Below the pieces are notes generated by a model. That model searched no databases and had not been told where the DNA came from. It saw nothing but the letters and a program-made list of their open reading frames with translations. Positions 54,108 to 63,041 of a stretch of DNA of 64,000 nucleotides are shown here, one piece after another. The stretch's first letter is position 1. Every line of letters begins with the position of its first letter. Source of the stretch: Lacihabitans sp. CS3-21 (GTDB taxonomy: Bacteria > Bacteroidota > Bacteroidia > Cytophagales > Spirosomataceae); NCBI RefSeq assembly GCF_024343675.1, contig NZ_RJUD01000097.1, forward strand, positions 62,001 through 126,000, written 5' to 3'. The translations under genes were made by a program, and so were the position numbers.

Positions 54108-54132
54108 TTACTAAGGGTTATATTTTTTTGTC

Positions 54133-54167
54133 AAAAAAAATAGCCTCAAATTTCTTATGGGCTATTT
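54133..54167 (-). terminator. terminator after the TlpA-like gene
   Basis: Minus strand stem AAATAGCC / GGCTATTT with a 14-base loop and a U run on the minus strand, 8 bases after the TlpA stop. Confidence 0.55.
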
Positions 54168-54175
54168 AAATTTAA

Positions 54176-55327
54176 TTATTTTTCAATCCATTCCACCATC
54201 TCGTTGAAGACAGCCTCTGTGCTCCCGAGATATCCAGAACCTTTGTGTTTTACTTTTCCATCTTTGTCTATACAGAATTTTGCTGGAATGCCCTCAACTC
54301 CGTAGGTCATAGCTGTTTGATTTCCAATATCAAGCACAGGGTTCAAAAATGTAAACCCACGGTTAGTGATAAATTTTGACACATGGTCTTTCCATTGTCC
54401 TTCGCCCACTCTTTCAAATGTATTCACGAATAGAAATACCACATCTGGATTGTCTTTGTACTTTTCGGTCGCTTTTTTCATGCCTGGGAAAGCCATAATG
54501 CACGGGCCACACCAAGTAGCCCAAAAATCAATAACGACGGTTTTGCCTCTATAGTCTGATAGTTTAACTTTTTTGCCTTCTAGAGTAGTTAGTTCAAAAT
54601 CTGGAGCAACCGAACCTACAGTTCCTACCAAGGCCTGATTGACGGTTTGAATAAACATCTTGGCAAAGAAATGATTTTTGCCTTCTTTTTCAAGTTTTTC
54701 TTTCAACTCAAATTGATATTCTCCACCAAAGTCGGGCTTTAAAAAATTATTGGTTGCTATGATACCGGCCAAAGAAGTACCCATAGCTTTTATTTTCGGC
54801 ATTATGAGGTTTTTTTGTCCCTCTAACATCGCTAAATACTGGTTTCTTAGTACCGCTTTGTCTTTCTCGTTTTTTGCTGCTTGGAATTTTCCATCCAAAG
54901 TATTTACGTTTTTCGAAAAGTTCTGCATATCGCTCATCACTTCATTGAACATTCGCATGTTTTCAGAACCCTCAACCTTTGCAGTGGCGGCCTTGTCTGG
55001 TGTTGCAGATCCATCGGCTACGATGGTTAGTTGCTCTCCGCCGTCCAATATCAAGCCAATAACTTGCTCATTGGCAATATTTAACTGATAGATTCCTGGC
55101 TCTGCTATCTTGGTTTCAAATGCGAAACTTTTTCCCGTAATTTTCGAACTATCTACTCTTGCCCCGATATTTCTCTCGTTCATCCTTTCAAAATAAACCA
55201 TTCCGGATACATCGTTGTTGAGCGTTCCCTTTATTTTGAGAGGGAGTTCGGCTCCAACGTCTTTGGTTTGTGAATTGCATGAAATGAATATTCCAACAAA
55301 AAACAACAACATTAATTTTTTCTTCAT
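54176..55327 (-). CDS. TlpA-like thioredoxin lipoprotein with DUF4369-like domain
   Basis: A 383-residue lipoprotein: 'MLLFFVGIFISC' with the lipobox Cys near residue 17. Residues about 25-135 form a DUF4369-like beta domain and 235-383 a TlpA/AhpC-TSA thioredoxin domain with 'FWATWCGPCIMAFPG' as the redox-active Cys pair. Such proteins reduce disulfides outside the inner membrane. Start at 55327; a second in-frame ATG at 55345 (MKKKIN) gives six more residues and cannot be excluded. Confidence 0.9.
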   Translation of the reverse strand: MKKKLMLLFFVGIFISCNSQTKDVGAELPLKIKGTLNNDVSGMVYFERMNERNIGARVDSSKITGKSFAFETKIAEPGIYQLNIANEQVIGLILDGGEQLTIVADGSATPDKAATAKVEGSENMRMFNEVMSDMQNFSKNVNTLDGKFQAAKNEKDKAVLRNQYLAMLEGQKNLIMPKIKAMGTSLAGIIATNNFLKPDFGGEYQFELKEKLEKEGKNHFFAKMFIQTVNQALVGTVGSVAPDFELTTLEGKKVKLSDYRGKTVVIDFWATWCGPCIMAFPGMKKATEKYKDNPDVVFLFVNTFERVGEGQWKDHVSKFITNRGFTFLNPVLDIGNQTAMTYGVEGIPAKFCIDKDGKVKHKGSGYLGSTEAVFNEMVEWIEK

Positions 55328-55384
55328 GTTTATTTTTTTCTTCATTTGTTAGATTTTACAAATGAACGTATGTAAATATTTTTT

Positions 55385-56827
55385 TTACTTCAATTTATCT
55401 GCCAAAAGTGCGTTGAGTATTTTTGGATCTGCTGAACCTCTAGATTTTTTCATGACCTCACCGACAAAAAATCCCATTAACCCTTTTTTCCCTTTTTTGT
55501 ATTCATCCACCTTAGCCAAATTTTGACTCAATACCTCTTCTATCCAAAGGTTCATGGAGTCTGAGTCTTGACTCTGAATCAAATTGTTAGACTTAGCCAA
55601 TTCTAAAATATCACTTTCAGGTTGGGCAATTAACATATTCATTAACACTTGGGCGGCCGAATTGCTAATATTTCCTTGGTCAATGTTTTTAATCAATTCT
55701 GCCAGTTTATTCGGCTTTACAGCAAATTGGTCAATATCAATTCCATTTTCATTCAAATATCCTTTTATGTTTGACAATATCCAGTTTGAGACACTTTTAT
55801 AGTTTTTTGTGTGTTCACAAGTTTCTGTAAAATAGTCACTTATCGATTTTTCCTCCGTTAATAAATAGGCATGTTCTTCTGAAATACCCATTTCTTTGCT
55901 GAAAGTTTCAAACAATTCAAACGGCAACTTCGGCATCTTTGATTTTGCTTCAGAAAGCTCAATGTCGCTTATAATTATCGGTGCTAAATCGGGCTCAGGG
56001 AAATAACGATAATCGTTCATGGTTTCTTTCACTCTCATACCAAAAGTTTTTCCTTGTTCGGGGTCAAAACTCCTAGTTTCCTGTATTATTGTGCCATTGG
56101 CATCCAATATGGCAGCCTGACGCTCTATTTCATATTCTGCTGCTTTTTGCAGAAACCTTATAGAGTTCATATTTTTGATTTCTACTTTTGTTCCTAGTGT
56201 TGGGCTGCCTTTAGGTTTTAATGACACATTTAAGTCGGCTCTCAATGAACCTTCTTCCATATTTCCATCGCTGATACCCAAGAATCTTACCATTTTGCGA
56301 ATCTCCGCCAAATAGGTTGCTGCTTCTAGTGGCGAAGACATACATGGTTCTGAGACGATTTCGAGTAGGGGAGTGCCCGCTCTGTTGTAATCCAAGCAAG
56401 TATTGTTTGGTTCAATATCGTGAATAGATTTTCCTGCATCCTCTTCCATGTGAATGTGATGGATTTTTACAGAATGGTCGCTAAATTCTTTGCCTTTTTT
56501 TATTTTAAATTTCACTTCGCCACCCAAACATATGGGCGATTTGTCTTGAGAAATCTGGTATCCTTTTGGTAGGTCAGGATAGAAATAGTTTTTTCTATCA
56601 AAAAAATTAAATTGGTTAATCTCACAATTGAAGGCCAAACCTAGTTTAATGGCAAATTCTACTGCTTTTTGATTAAGTTTAGGCAATACACCCGGATGTG
56701 CTAAAGTAATAACTCCAATATGCGTGTTGGGTTCTCCACCAAATTTGTTTGAGTCTGAGGCAAAAATCTTACTTTCAGTGTCGAGTTGGCAATGAACCTC
56801 CAAGCCAATTACAATATCGTATTCCAT
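55385..56827 (-). CDS. gatB: aspartyl/glutamyl-tRNA(Asn/Gln) amidotransferase subunit B
   Basis: A 480-residue GatB, the kinase/transfer subunit that converts Glu-tRNA(Gln) or Asp-tRNA(Asn) with GatA and GatC. Signs are 'YDIVIGLEVHCQLDTESKIF', 'HIHMEEDAGKSIHD', 'DYNRAGTPLLEIVSEP' and 'MEEGSLRADLNVSL', then the helical YqeY-like C-terminus. gatA and gatC are not in the window. A minus-strand -7 box TATTTTTG lies at 56842-56849. Confidence 0.96.
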   Translation of the reverse strand: MEYDIVIGLEVHCQLDTESKIFASDSNKFGGEPNTHIGVITLAHPGVLPKLNQKAVEFAIKLGLAFNCEINQFNFFDRKNYFYPDLPKGYQISQDKSPICLGGEVKFKIKKGKEFSDHSVKIHHIHMEEDAGKSIHDIEPNNTCLDYNRAGTPLLEIVSEPCMSSPLEAATYLAEIRKMVRFLGISDGNMEEGSLRADLNVSLKPKGSPTLGTKVEIKNMNSIRFLQKAAEYEIERQAAILDANGTIIQETRSFDPEQGKTFGMRVKETMNDYRYFPEPDLAPIIISDIELSEAKSKMPKLPFELFETFSKEMGISEEHAYLLTEEKSISDYFTETCEHTKNYKSVSNWILSNIKGYLNENGIDIDQFAVKPNKLAELIKNIDQGNISNSAAQVLMNMLIAQPESDILELAKSNNLIQSQDSDSMNLWIEEVLSQNLAKVDEYKKGKKGLMGFFVGEVMKKSRGSADPKILNALLADKLK

Positions 56828-56841
56828 ACTTTAAATTTTCA

Positions 56842-56849
56842 CAAAAATA
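56842..56849 (-). promoter_or_regulatory. possible -7 box TATTTTTG for gatB
   Basis: TAnnTTTG on the minus strand, 14 bases before the gatB ATG. No TTG at the proper spacing. Confidence 0.38.
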
Positions 56850-56895
56850 ATCTAAAAATGCTAAAAATGCCCTTGAAAAGGTAATAAATCAAAAA

Positions 56896-56935
56896 AAAAC
56901 GGGCAATATAATTTTGAAATTATACTGCCCGTTTT
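56896..56935 (-). terminator. terminator after the TonB receptor gene
   Basis: An 18-base stem (AAAACGGGCA.../...TGCCCGTTTT) with one mismatch and a 4-base loop, followed on the minus strand by a U run. Confidence 0.85.
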
Positions 56936-56956
56936 AGCGAAATTTTTCTCGAACAA

Positions 56957-59500
56957 TTAAAGCTTGAGGTTTATTTTTGCATAATAAAAAGCACCATTAC
57001 TTCCCATCTGAACAGGATCCCAAGCACCACCAGATTCTGTATAGTAGCCAGACGACATATCAGGGTAAACGTTGAACAAATTGTTCGACCCTATTGAAAG
57101 TCCAAGTTTTTGAGAAATTTTATAATTGATTGATAAATCTGTAGTAGTTTTTGGATTATAGATATCGTTTTCAGCCACATCATAATTCCAATCGGCCAAT
57201 TCAATTTTACCGAATCGTACAAACCTTACCATCGTACTGAATTTCTTAATCTGATAGTCTAAAGTCAAGTTAATTTTTGAAGGTGGGGCGGAAGCTTTCA
57301 GAAAATACTGCTCTCTTAGGTCAAAATAAGTGTCTTCTTTTCCAGCAAGTTTTGCATTGGTGTTGATTTGGTCTATGGTCAAATCATTGAAATTCATCGC
57401 CAAACTTGTCGTTAAATATCCTTGACCAACCTTATCCTTGTTGCTTAAAATTATATCAAGTCCTTTGGTAGTGGTATTTACGGCATTGGTAAAAAACTGA
57501 GCTTTGGCCACATTTACATTTTTCAACAACTGACCTATTTGCTCATCTTCGTCGGTAAACTGGCCCGTCAATACTATTCTGTCTTTTATTTGAACCCAAT
57601 ATCCATCAACTGTCAAAGAGAAAGTATTATTTGGTCTAACTGTAAAACCAAGGCTAGCGTTTTTAGAGAGTTCTTGCTTTAAGGGAGGAATTCCCAATGC
57701 TTTTGTAACTTCACTATTATTTCTAGCTATTAATACTTCCACTGGATTACCATTGATAAAGTTGGTAACTGTAGAGTTGAAATTAATTTGAGGCAAAGAT
57801 GGGGCTCTGAAACCTGTACTTGCCGTGGCTCTTAAAGTTAAAACGTCGTTTATTTTTAGTCTAGATGAAAGTTTACCATTGATAGTATTTCCAAAATCAG
57901 AATAATTCTCAAATCTTACAGCAGCACCAACCATAAATTTCTTGGTAAAATCAGCTTCGGTGTCGAAATACAAACCAAAGTTTGATCTTGATGCTTCAAT
58001 CTCATCGCTGGGCTGAAATCCTGGAAAACCTTGAGAGCCACCTGGTACACCCGTAATATAGCTTTTGTAGGATTTTTCTTCTCCTGCAAAAATCGCATAG
58101 TTTTCTATTCTGTATTCAGCTCCATAGGCTATGTTTAGGCCAGCCATTTTGTCTTTCAAAAATTTAGAAAAACCAAGGTTAATGGTGTTTTGATTTAAAC
58201 TAAAACCTCCCGCTTCAAATGCTGTAGGTGAGGTCGCTCCAAGTGAGGAGTTTAAGGTATTTTCCAAAGAATAATCAAACCTATTTGAACCAAATGTATT
58301 GCTCAAATCAATATCCCAGCCTTTTAGTTTAGACTTGATACCTGCTGCTATGGAGTTGTCCTTGATATCTGCTTTAATCAATGGATCGAATCCATCAGGA
58401 TAGATTGAAGGAATGTTACGGTCATCATCAGAAAATCTTGTCCAAGCATAAGATTCTCCCTTTCTAATGTTTGAACCGCCAAATACGTAGATTGCAGTGT
58501 TCGAATTTATGGGAAAATTGGAGTTCAAATAAAGTGAAGTATTTTGAGCTCTTGGGTCACCAAATTCTCTTCTGGCCAATTCATCTGCTGCTGCATTTGC
58601 ACGGTTGGTGTGATCTCTAAAATTGAAATCACCCGTCAAATTCACAAAGCCGCCATTTCCGACTTTCAAGCCATAGTTGGCGTTTACGTTATAATTTAAG
58701 CCATCAAATTTCTTTTCATCAAATCTATATCCAGCTTTATAAATACCAGAATTCGCATTTATCTCCAGCTGGTCAGTAGTTTTCTTCAAAACAATATTGA
58801 TTACTCCTGCTATAGCGTCTGAACCATACTGTGCTGCTGCTCCATCACGTAATATTTCTATTCTTTCGATGGCTGCAGCGGGTATGGTATTTAAGTCAGT
58901 TCCTGTATTTCCTCTTCCTCTTGTACCATATATGTTTACCAATGAACTTTGATGTCTCCTTTTGCCATTTATTAAAACCAATGTTTGATCTGGTCCTAAT
59001 CCTCTAAGTGAAGCCGGATCAACGTGGTCAGTACCGTCAGAACCAGACTGTCTGTTGGAGTTGAAAGAAGGTGCTGCGAATTGTAAAAGTTGATTCAAAT
59101 CCAATTGACCTGTCTTGGTGGTAATGTCTTTGATATCAATGACATCAATAGGAGCGGGCGTGTCAGTTGCAGAGCGATTAAGGCTTCGAGAGCCTACTAC
59201 AACTATTTGGTCCAATAAGTTGCCTTCTTCTAATACAATTGTGGTTGATAAATCAGAACCTTTTACTTCTTTTGACTTGTAGCCTATGTAGCTAATTTGA
59301 AAAATGGCTGATAGGTCGCTTACTTTTATCTGAAATTTCCCTTCAGTATTGGTAGTTGTGCCATTGTTTGTGCCTTTTTCCACAATAGTAGCACCTATGA
59401 GTGCTTCTCCACTTTGGTCAGTTACCTTTCCTGTGATGTTCTGTGCGAATAGTTGTGTAACTGCAAAAAGTAGTGTTACGAATAATGTGATTTTTTTCAT
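56957..59500 (-). CDS. TonB-dependent receptor, stand-alone
   Basis: An 847-residue outer-membrane receptor. Signal peptide (1-19), CarboxypepD_reg-like domain (about 20-105), plug (about 125-235, with 'RGLGPDQTLVLINGKRRHQS', 'IERIEILRDGAAAQYGSDAIAGVINIVLKK') and a beta-barrel to the end, closing 'FYYAKINLKL'. Shorter than SusC-type receptors (about 1000) and no SusD gene is beside it, so it belongs to the general siderophore/vitamin/peptide type. Substrate unknown. A full promoter lies just upstream. Confidence 0.94.
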   Translation of the reverse strand: MKKITLFVTLLFAVTQLFAQNITGKVTDQSGEALIGATIVEKGTNNGTTTNTEGKFQIKVSDLSAIFQISYIGYKSKEVKGSDLSTTIVLEEGNLLDQIVVVGSRSLNRSATDTPAPIDVIDIKDITTKTGQLDLNQLLQFAAPSFNSNRQSGSDGTDHVDPASLRGLGPDQTLVLINGKRRHQSSLVNIYGTRGRGNTGTDLNTIPAAAIERIEILRDGAAAQYGSDAIAGVINIVLKKTTDQLEINANSGIYKAGYRFDEKKFDGLNYNVNANYGLKVGNGGFVNLTGDFNFRDHTNRANAAADELARREFGDPRAQNTSLYLNSNFPINSNTAIYVFGGSNIRKGESYAWTRFSDDDRNIPSIYPDGFDPLIKADIKDNSIAAGIKSKLKGWDIDLSNTFGSNRFDYSLENTLNSSLGATSPTAFEAGGFSLNQNTINLGFSKFLKDKMAGLNIAYGAEYRIENYAIFAGEEKSYKSYITGVPGGSQGFPGFQPSDEIEASRSNFGLYFDTEADFTKKFMVGAAVRFENYSDFGNTINGKLSSRLKINDVLTLRATASTGFRAPSLPQINFNSTVTNFINGNPVEVLIARNNSEVTKALGIPPLKQELSKNASLGFTVRPNNTFSLTVDGYWVQIKDRIVLTGQFTDEDEQIGQLLKNVNVAKAQFFTNAVNTTTKGLDIILSNKDKVGQGYLTTSLAMNFNDLTIDQINTNAKLAGKEDTYFDLREQYFLKASAPPSKINLTLDYQIKKFSTMVRFVRFGKIELADWNYDVAENDIYNPKTTTDLSINYKISQKLGLSIGSNNLFNVYPDMSSGYYTESGGAWDPVQMGSNGAFYYAKINLKL

Positions 59501-59523
59501 AGATTATTATTTAGTTAATACAA

Positions 59524-59552
59524 CAAAACTAAGTTTTTCTGGATAATCTCAA
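59524..59552 (-). promoter_or_regulatory. complete Bacteroidota-type promoter for the TonB receptor
   Basis: On the minus strand TTG (59552-59550), an 18-base spacer and TAGTTTTG (59531-59524), 23 bases before the ATG at 59500. It lies only 6 bases from the gld operon terminator. Confidence 0.62.
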
Positions 59553-59558
59553 AAAAAA

Positions 59559-59586
59559 GAGGGGTAAAACTTTAGTTTTACCCCTC
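59559..59586 (-). terminator. terminator of the gld operon
   Basis: Perfect 12-base stem GAGGGGTAAAAC / GTTTTACCCCTC with loop TTTA and a U run on the minus strand, 22 bases after the gldN stop. Confidence 0.88.
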
Positions 59587-59607
59587 CAAAATATTTTTTT
59601 ATTTATA

Positions 59608-60501
59608 TTAAAACTCCCAAAGGTTATTTTCCCATTCTAACAACTCATATTCAAGTTGTTGAGATTTTTGAAGACCTTCCTTAGGTGTTTTGAATATTTG
59701 ATCCAAGTATTTATTCCCAGGATTTGATTTTTTGATGATTCTGCCATTGAACAATCTCAATTCAAATGCATCTGCCAAATTTTTGTGTTGAGCAGTGTTA
59801 GCAGAATTATACCAAATACAATTAGGGTTTAATCTAAAGTAAGATTCTAGCTCTTTGTATTTAAACGAAGCTAACTCTTTCTCTAAACCATCGCTCGATA
59901 ATTCAGAAGGTATTTTGATGGTAACACTCTGTATGTCAAAATATTGACGAGAACGTTGTTTGTCAAAAATCCAATCTTCTTTTATCTCAATTATGTATAA
60001 GTCTTTGGCAAATAGCTCATAACCTTCAGCATCAGCAGCTGCAGTTGTTGGTTTGGTACCTGAGTTTTGAGAAGTAGTTTCAGTGGCTGCACCACCGCCT
60101 CCCCAGCCGTCATCTTCTGAAGCAGCACCTTCAGTTCCAAAACCAGCTTCAATTTCTTCTTTGGACAATCCACCACCTTCAAATTTCTTCGTAAGTCTTC
60201 TAGTGAATTCTTCCAAAGTAATTTTGGTAGATACGGAGTCATTGTCATACGGTTCCAAAACACCAGCTTTTACACCATCTATCAAATGTTTGGTGATTTC
60301 GGCCCCGTTGGCAAATAATGGCTGATTGGCCTTTTCATTTAAATCTAACCTTCTCCAAAGCGTTAGTTTATACATCACGTTTGACTCGTGAACCGGACGC
60401 AACGACAGTGGATTAATACCATTGTCAGACTTCTCCTGAGCAACAACTGCACTCGTAGCCGCTAGGCCTAGTAGGCAAGTTAAAACTGTGATTTTTTTCA
60501 T
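59608..60501 (-). CDS. gldN: type IX secretion/gliding protein GldN (PorN)
   Basis: A 297-residue periplasmic T9SS component that binds GldK in the outer-membrane ring. A signal peptide (about 1-21, ending VVAQ), the early 'MYKLTLWRRLDLNEKANQPLF', and the later 'IIEIKEDWIFDKQRSRQYFDIQSVTIKI' match GldN. Between them (about 109-160) is a Gly/Glu/Asp/Thr/Ala-rich low-complexity insert ('DDGWGGGGAATETTS') not needed in the core fold. It is last in gldK-L-M-N, 19 bases behind gldM, and is followed by a strong terminator. Confidence 0.95.
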   Translation of the reverse strand: MKKITVLTCLLGLAATSAVVAQEKSDNGINPLSLRPVHESNVMYKLTLWRRLDLNEKANQPLFANGAEITKHLIDGVKAGVLEPYDNDSVSTKITLEEFTRRLTKKFEGGGLSKEEIEAGFGTEGAASEDDGWGGGGAATETTSQNSGTKPTTAAADAEGYELFAKDLYIIEIKEDWIFDKQRSRQYFDIQSVTIKIPSELSSDGLEKELASFKYKELESYFRLNPNCIWYNSANTAQHKNLADAFELRLFNGRIIKKSNPGNKYLDQIFKTPKEGLQKSQQLEYELLEWENNLWEF

Positions 60502-60520
60502 TTATAAATTATTTAAAATT

Positions 60521-62119
60521 TTATCTTAAAGGTATCGTAAAGCTCATTTCACCTACAGACACTTCTTCAATTTCTCCTTTAAAGTTCTTTCTTTGTACTT
60601 TGTTTACTGTAATAAGATATCTATCACCCGGTTCTGCTTGTTGAGCTAATGCACCGATGTTTACATTACCAGATTGGTTTTCCAACTTTCCTTTTGGTCT
60701 AGTACCTGATGCTAAGTAGATATTAAAGCTAGAAACTCTAAACGTGGCATCCTCTGGATTTGTTGCCTTAAAATCTTCATCTGCAATTGCATTTACGGAA
60801 ATTGTTCTAACTGATGAAGCCGCTAATCCTCTTTTCGAAGTTTCGTCAGAAACCCTTTGTCCATTAGCAATAGCAGAAATAGTTGGCTTAGGAACTTTTC
60901 TTACAGAGAAACCAAATGAACCTAATGCAATACCATCATTATTTACTTGCAAATTCACTTTAGCAAGATTAGGAACAATAGTAACTTTACCACCACCTCC
61001 AGGAATAAATTCTGCTCCAGTTCCTGAGAAAGTTGGTTTAAATAAATCTCTCAAACCTGGTGAAGATGTTTGAATTCTATTGGCACATTTAAAATACAAT
61101 GCAGGCATAGATTGCGACATTATTTCTACCGAAGGTTTCAAAACTGTATATTCTTCTTGTTGCGTTACGGTTTCTCTTGTTCCGTCTGGTTTTGGATAGG
61201 AAACAGTAGCGGTATAGCTTCTTTTCATCTCGCCATTGGCATCAAAAGTACCTCCAGAAGTTCTTACTTCGTAAGTTCCTTTTCCTTCCTTTACTGGCAA
61301 ACCTGATCCGTTGATACTTATCGAGGGAGTTATAGCACTCGAATAGGCACCAATTGCAATTTCTGCTTTGTAAGTTTGACCTGCAACAACCGTTCTTGAA
61401 TCTGGTATAACCACAGCAAATATTTTGTCAAACTTAATTTCTTTGGCCCCTACTTGAGAAGCCAAATAATCTAAAATTTCAGATTCGTATCTTCTAATAT
61501 CTGACTGTTTCTGACTTAAACTTGCCAATGCAGCTGGTACAGGCGTTTGGGCAAACATCAACTCTGCAAAATCTTTGCTTCTTGTGATAGCATCTGTACT
61601 TTGCATTGCTGGGTCATTTTTGGCGTCTAAAGCCAATGAACCCAATTTAATGCTTGGTGCAAATTTTTGTATTTCGGCTACATAAGCTTCAAGCTTTGCC
61701 TTCAATTCGTAACCTTTTTTGTTTTTTACAAAAATATTAGCAACTTTTTCTTCTTCTGCTAAATTTTTAATTCCTCCTGTTTCAGCATCTACACCACCAC
61801 CGGCATCTTGAACTATGATGGATTTTAATCCTTCGATATAAGTGATGAGTTCGGCTGTTTTTTTTCTAACAACAGTACCATTGTTGTAAAGTTGTCTATA
61901 CTCTGGTTTTCCACCTGCTTTTTCTACTGCGTCATTCATGGCAGCCAAAGTTCGGTTGTTTGAATCATCAGCTGCTTTATTGGCTTGCTGAAGGGAGTTG
62001 TTGAGTAAAACAAACTTTTGTAATATCGCATTACTGACTTGAAGGGCTAGCATCGCAGTCAGAACGAGATACATCATATTGATCATCTTCTGACGTGGAC
62101 TTTCTTTACCACCTGCCAT
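60521..62119 (-). CDS. gldM: gliding motility/T9SS motor protein GldM (PorM)
   Basis: A 532-residue inner-membrane protein that spans the periplasm as a rod and passes motor force from GldL to the outer ring. The N-terminus 'MAGGKESPRQKMINMMYLVLTAMLALQV' holds R9, which pairs with the GldL motor Glu, and a single membrane helix (about 15-33). The rest is the four-domain periplasmic rod. Length is close to F. johnsoniae GldM (513). Confidence 0.96.
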   Translation of the reverse strand: MAGGKESPRQKMINMMYLVLTAMLALQVSNAILQKFVLLNNSLQQANKAADDSNNRTLAAMNDAVEKAGGKPEYRQLYNNGTVVRKKTAELITYIEGLKSIIVQDAGGGVDAETGGIKNLAEEEKVANIFVKNKKGYELKAKLEAYVAEIQKFAPSIKLGSLALDAKNDPAMQSTDAITRSKDFAELMFAQTPVPAALASLSQKQSDIRRYESEILDYLASQVGAKEIKFDKIFAVVIPDSRTVVAGQTYKAEIAIGAYSSAITPSISINGSGLPVKEGKGTYEVRTSGGTFDANGEMKRSYTATVSYPKPDGTRETVTQQEEYTVLKPSVEIMSQSMPALYFKCANRIQTSSPGLRDLFKPTFSGTGAEFIPGGGGKVTIVPNLAKVNLQVNNDGIALGSFGFSVRKVPKPTISAIANGQRVSDETSKRGLAASSVRTISVNAIADEDFKATNPEDATFRVSSFNIYLASGTRPKGKLENQSGNVNIGALAQQAEPGDRYLITVNKVQRKNFKGEIEEVSVGEMSFTIPLR

Positions 62120-62179
62120 ATTCTTTATATTTGAATTTTAATATTTCGATTTTAGGGAATAAATGATATGTAAGTTTTA

Positions 62180-62992
62180 TTATTGCTTCATTGCAGAAAG
62201 CATACTTCCATAAACATTGTTCAAAGAGGCTAAGTTATTGGTTAGCTTGTTCAATTCCGATTTAAACTGTTGCGTGTCTTTTGAAGCCTCTTGCATGTCA
62301 GACATGGCACTAGAAAGATTTCCATAGAATGAATTCATTGATTTCAAATGTCTGTTGGTATCTTGAAGTTCAATTTCATACACTGCATTCAATGCTCCCA
62401 TATTCTGAGATATTTTTTGGAATTGCGTTCTGTATTCCTGAGCGTCTTTTGTTGCATCACTCATACTCATCATCGAATTTGTTGCATTGCTCAAAGATGC
62501 ATTCATGTCACCGATTTTTCCAGAAGCTTCTTTTACTTTAGAAGAAAACTCATTGGTGGCCACTGTAGCTGATGCAATCTCACCCATGTTGGAAACTGAA
62601 CTAGATAAATTTTGAAAGCTACTTTTTAGACCATCAAAAATATCTGGAGTGATTTTAGCATTGGCCAACATATCGTCCATTTTAGCAGTTAGTCCTAAAC
62701 CTGCGGGTGCTGCAGCCATTGATCGATTAGGTAATTCACCTTTAAATTCAGTAGATAACTCAGGGTAAACTTTTTCCCACTGATATTCAACATTTGGTCT
62801 CAAAAAAGATTGTAGTGCATAGATTACAAATATTACAACTTCAGTTCCTAAACCTACAGGTAACATCCAGTTTGCCCAATCATAGTGCATGATTTTACCC
62901 ATTGCACCCAGGATTACTACTGCTGCACCAATACTATAAAAGAAAGGAATATATTTGTCCCAAAACGCACTTGGACCATTACTTGCTGCCAT
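62180..62992 (-). CDS. gldL: T9SS/gliding motor protein GldL (PorL)
   Basis: A 270-residue proton-driven motor subunit. Two membrane helices (about 15-35 and 44-66), the second with E51 in 'GLGTEVVIFVIYALQ', the position of the proton-coupling Glu known in F. johnsoniae GldL. A long cytoplasmic helical/coiled-coil tail (about 110-270) follows with repeated Met/Asn/Ser-rich heptads. It lies between gldK and gldM. Confidence 0.96.
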   Translation of the reverse strand: MAASNGPSAFWDKYIPFFYSIGAAVVILGAMGKIMHYDWANWMLPVGLGTEVVIFVIYALQSFLRPNVEYQWEKVYPELSTEFKGELPNRSMAAAPAGLGLTAKMDDMLANAKITPDIFDGLKSSFQNLSSSVSNMGEIASATVATNEFSSKVKEASGKIGDMNASLSNATNSMMSMSDATKDAQEYRTQFQKISQNMGALNAVYEIELQDTNRHLKSMNSFYGNLSSAMSDMQEASKDTQQFKSELNKLTNNLASLNNVYGSMLSAMKQ

Positions 62993-63041
62993 GATTTATA
63001 CTTTAATTTTTATTTATTATTTTAATATAGTTTAATTAATA

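Noticed and set aside
56957-59500. TonB receptor as a SusC-type polysaccharide transporter
   Set aside because: Only 847 residues, no adjacent SusD gene and no PUL enzymes; a general TonB receptor is the safer call.
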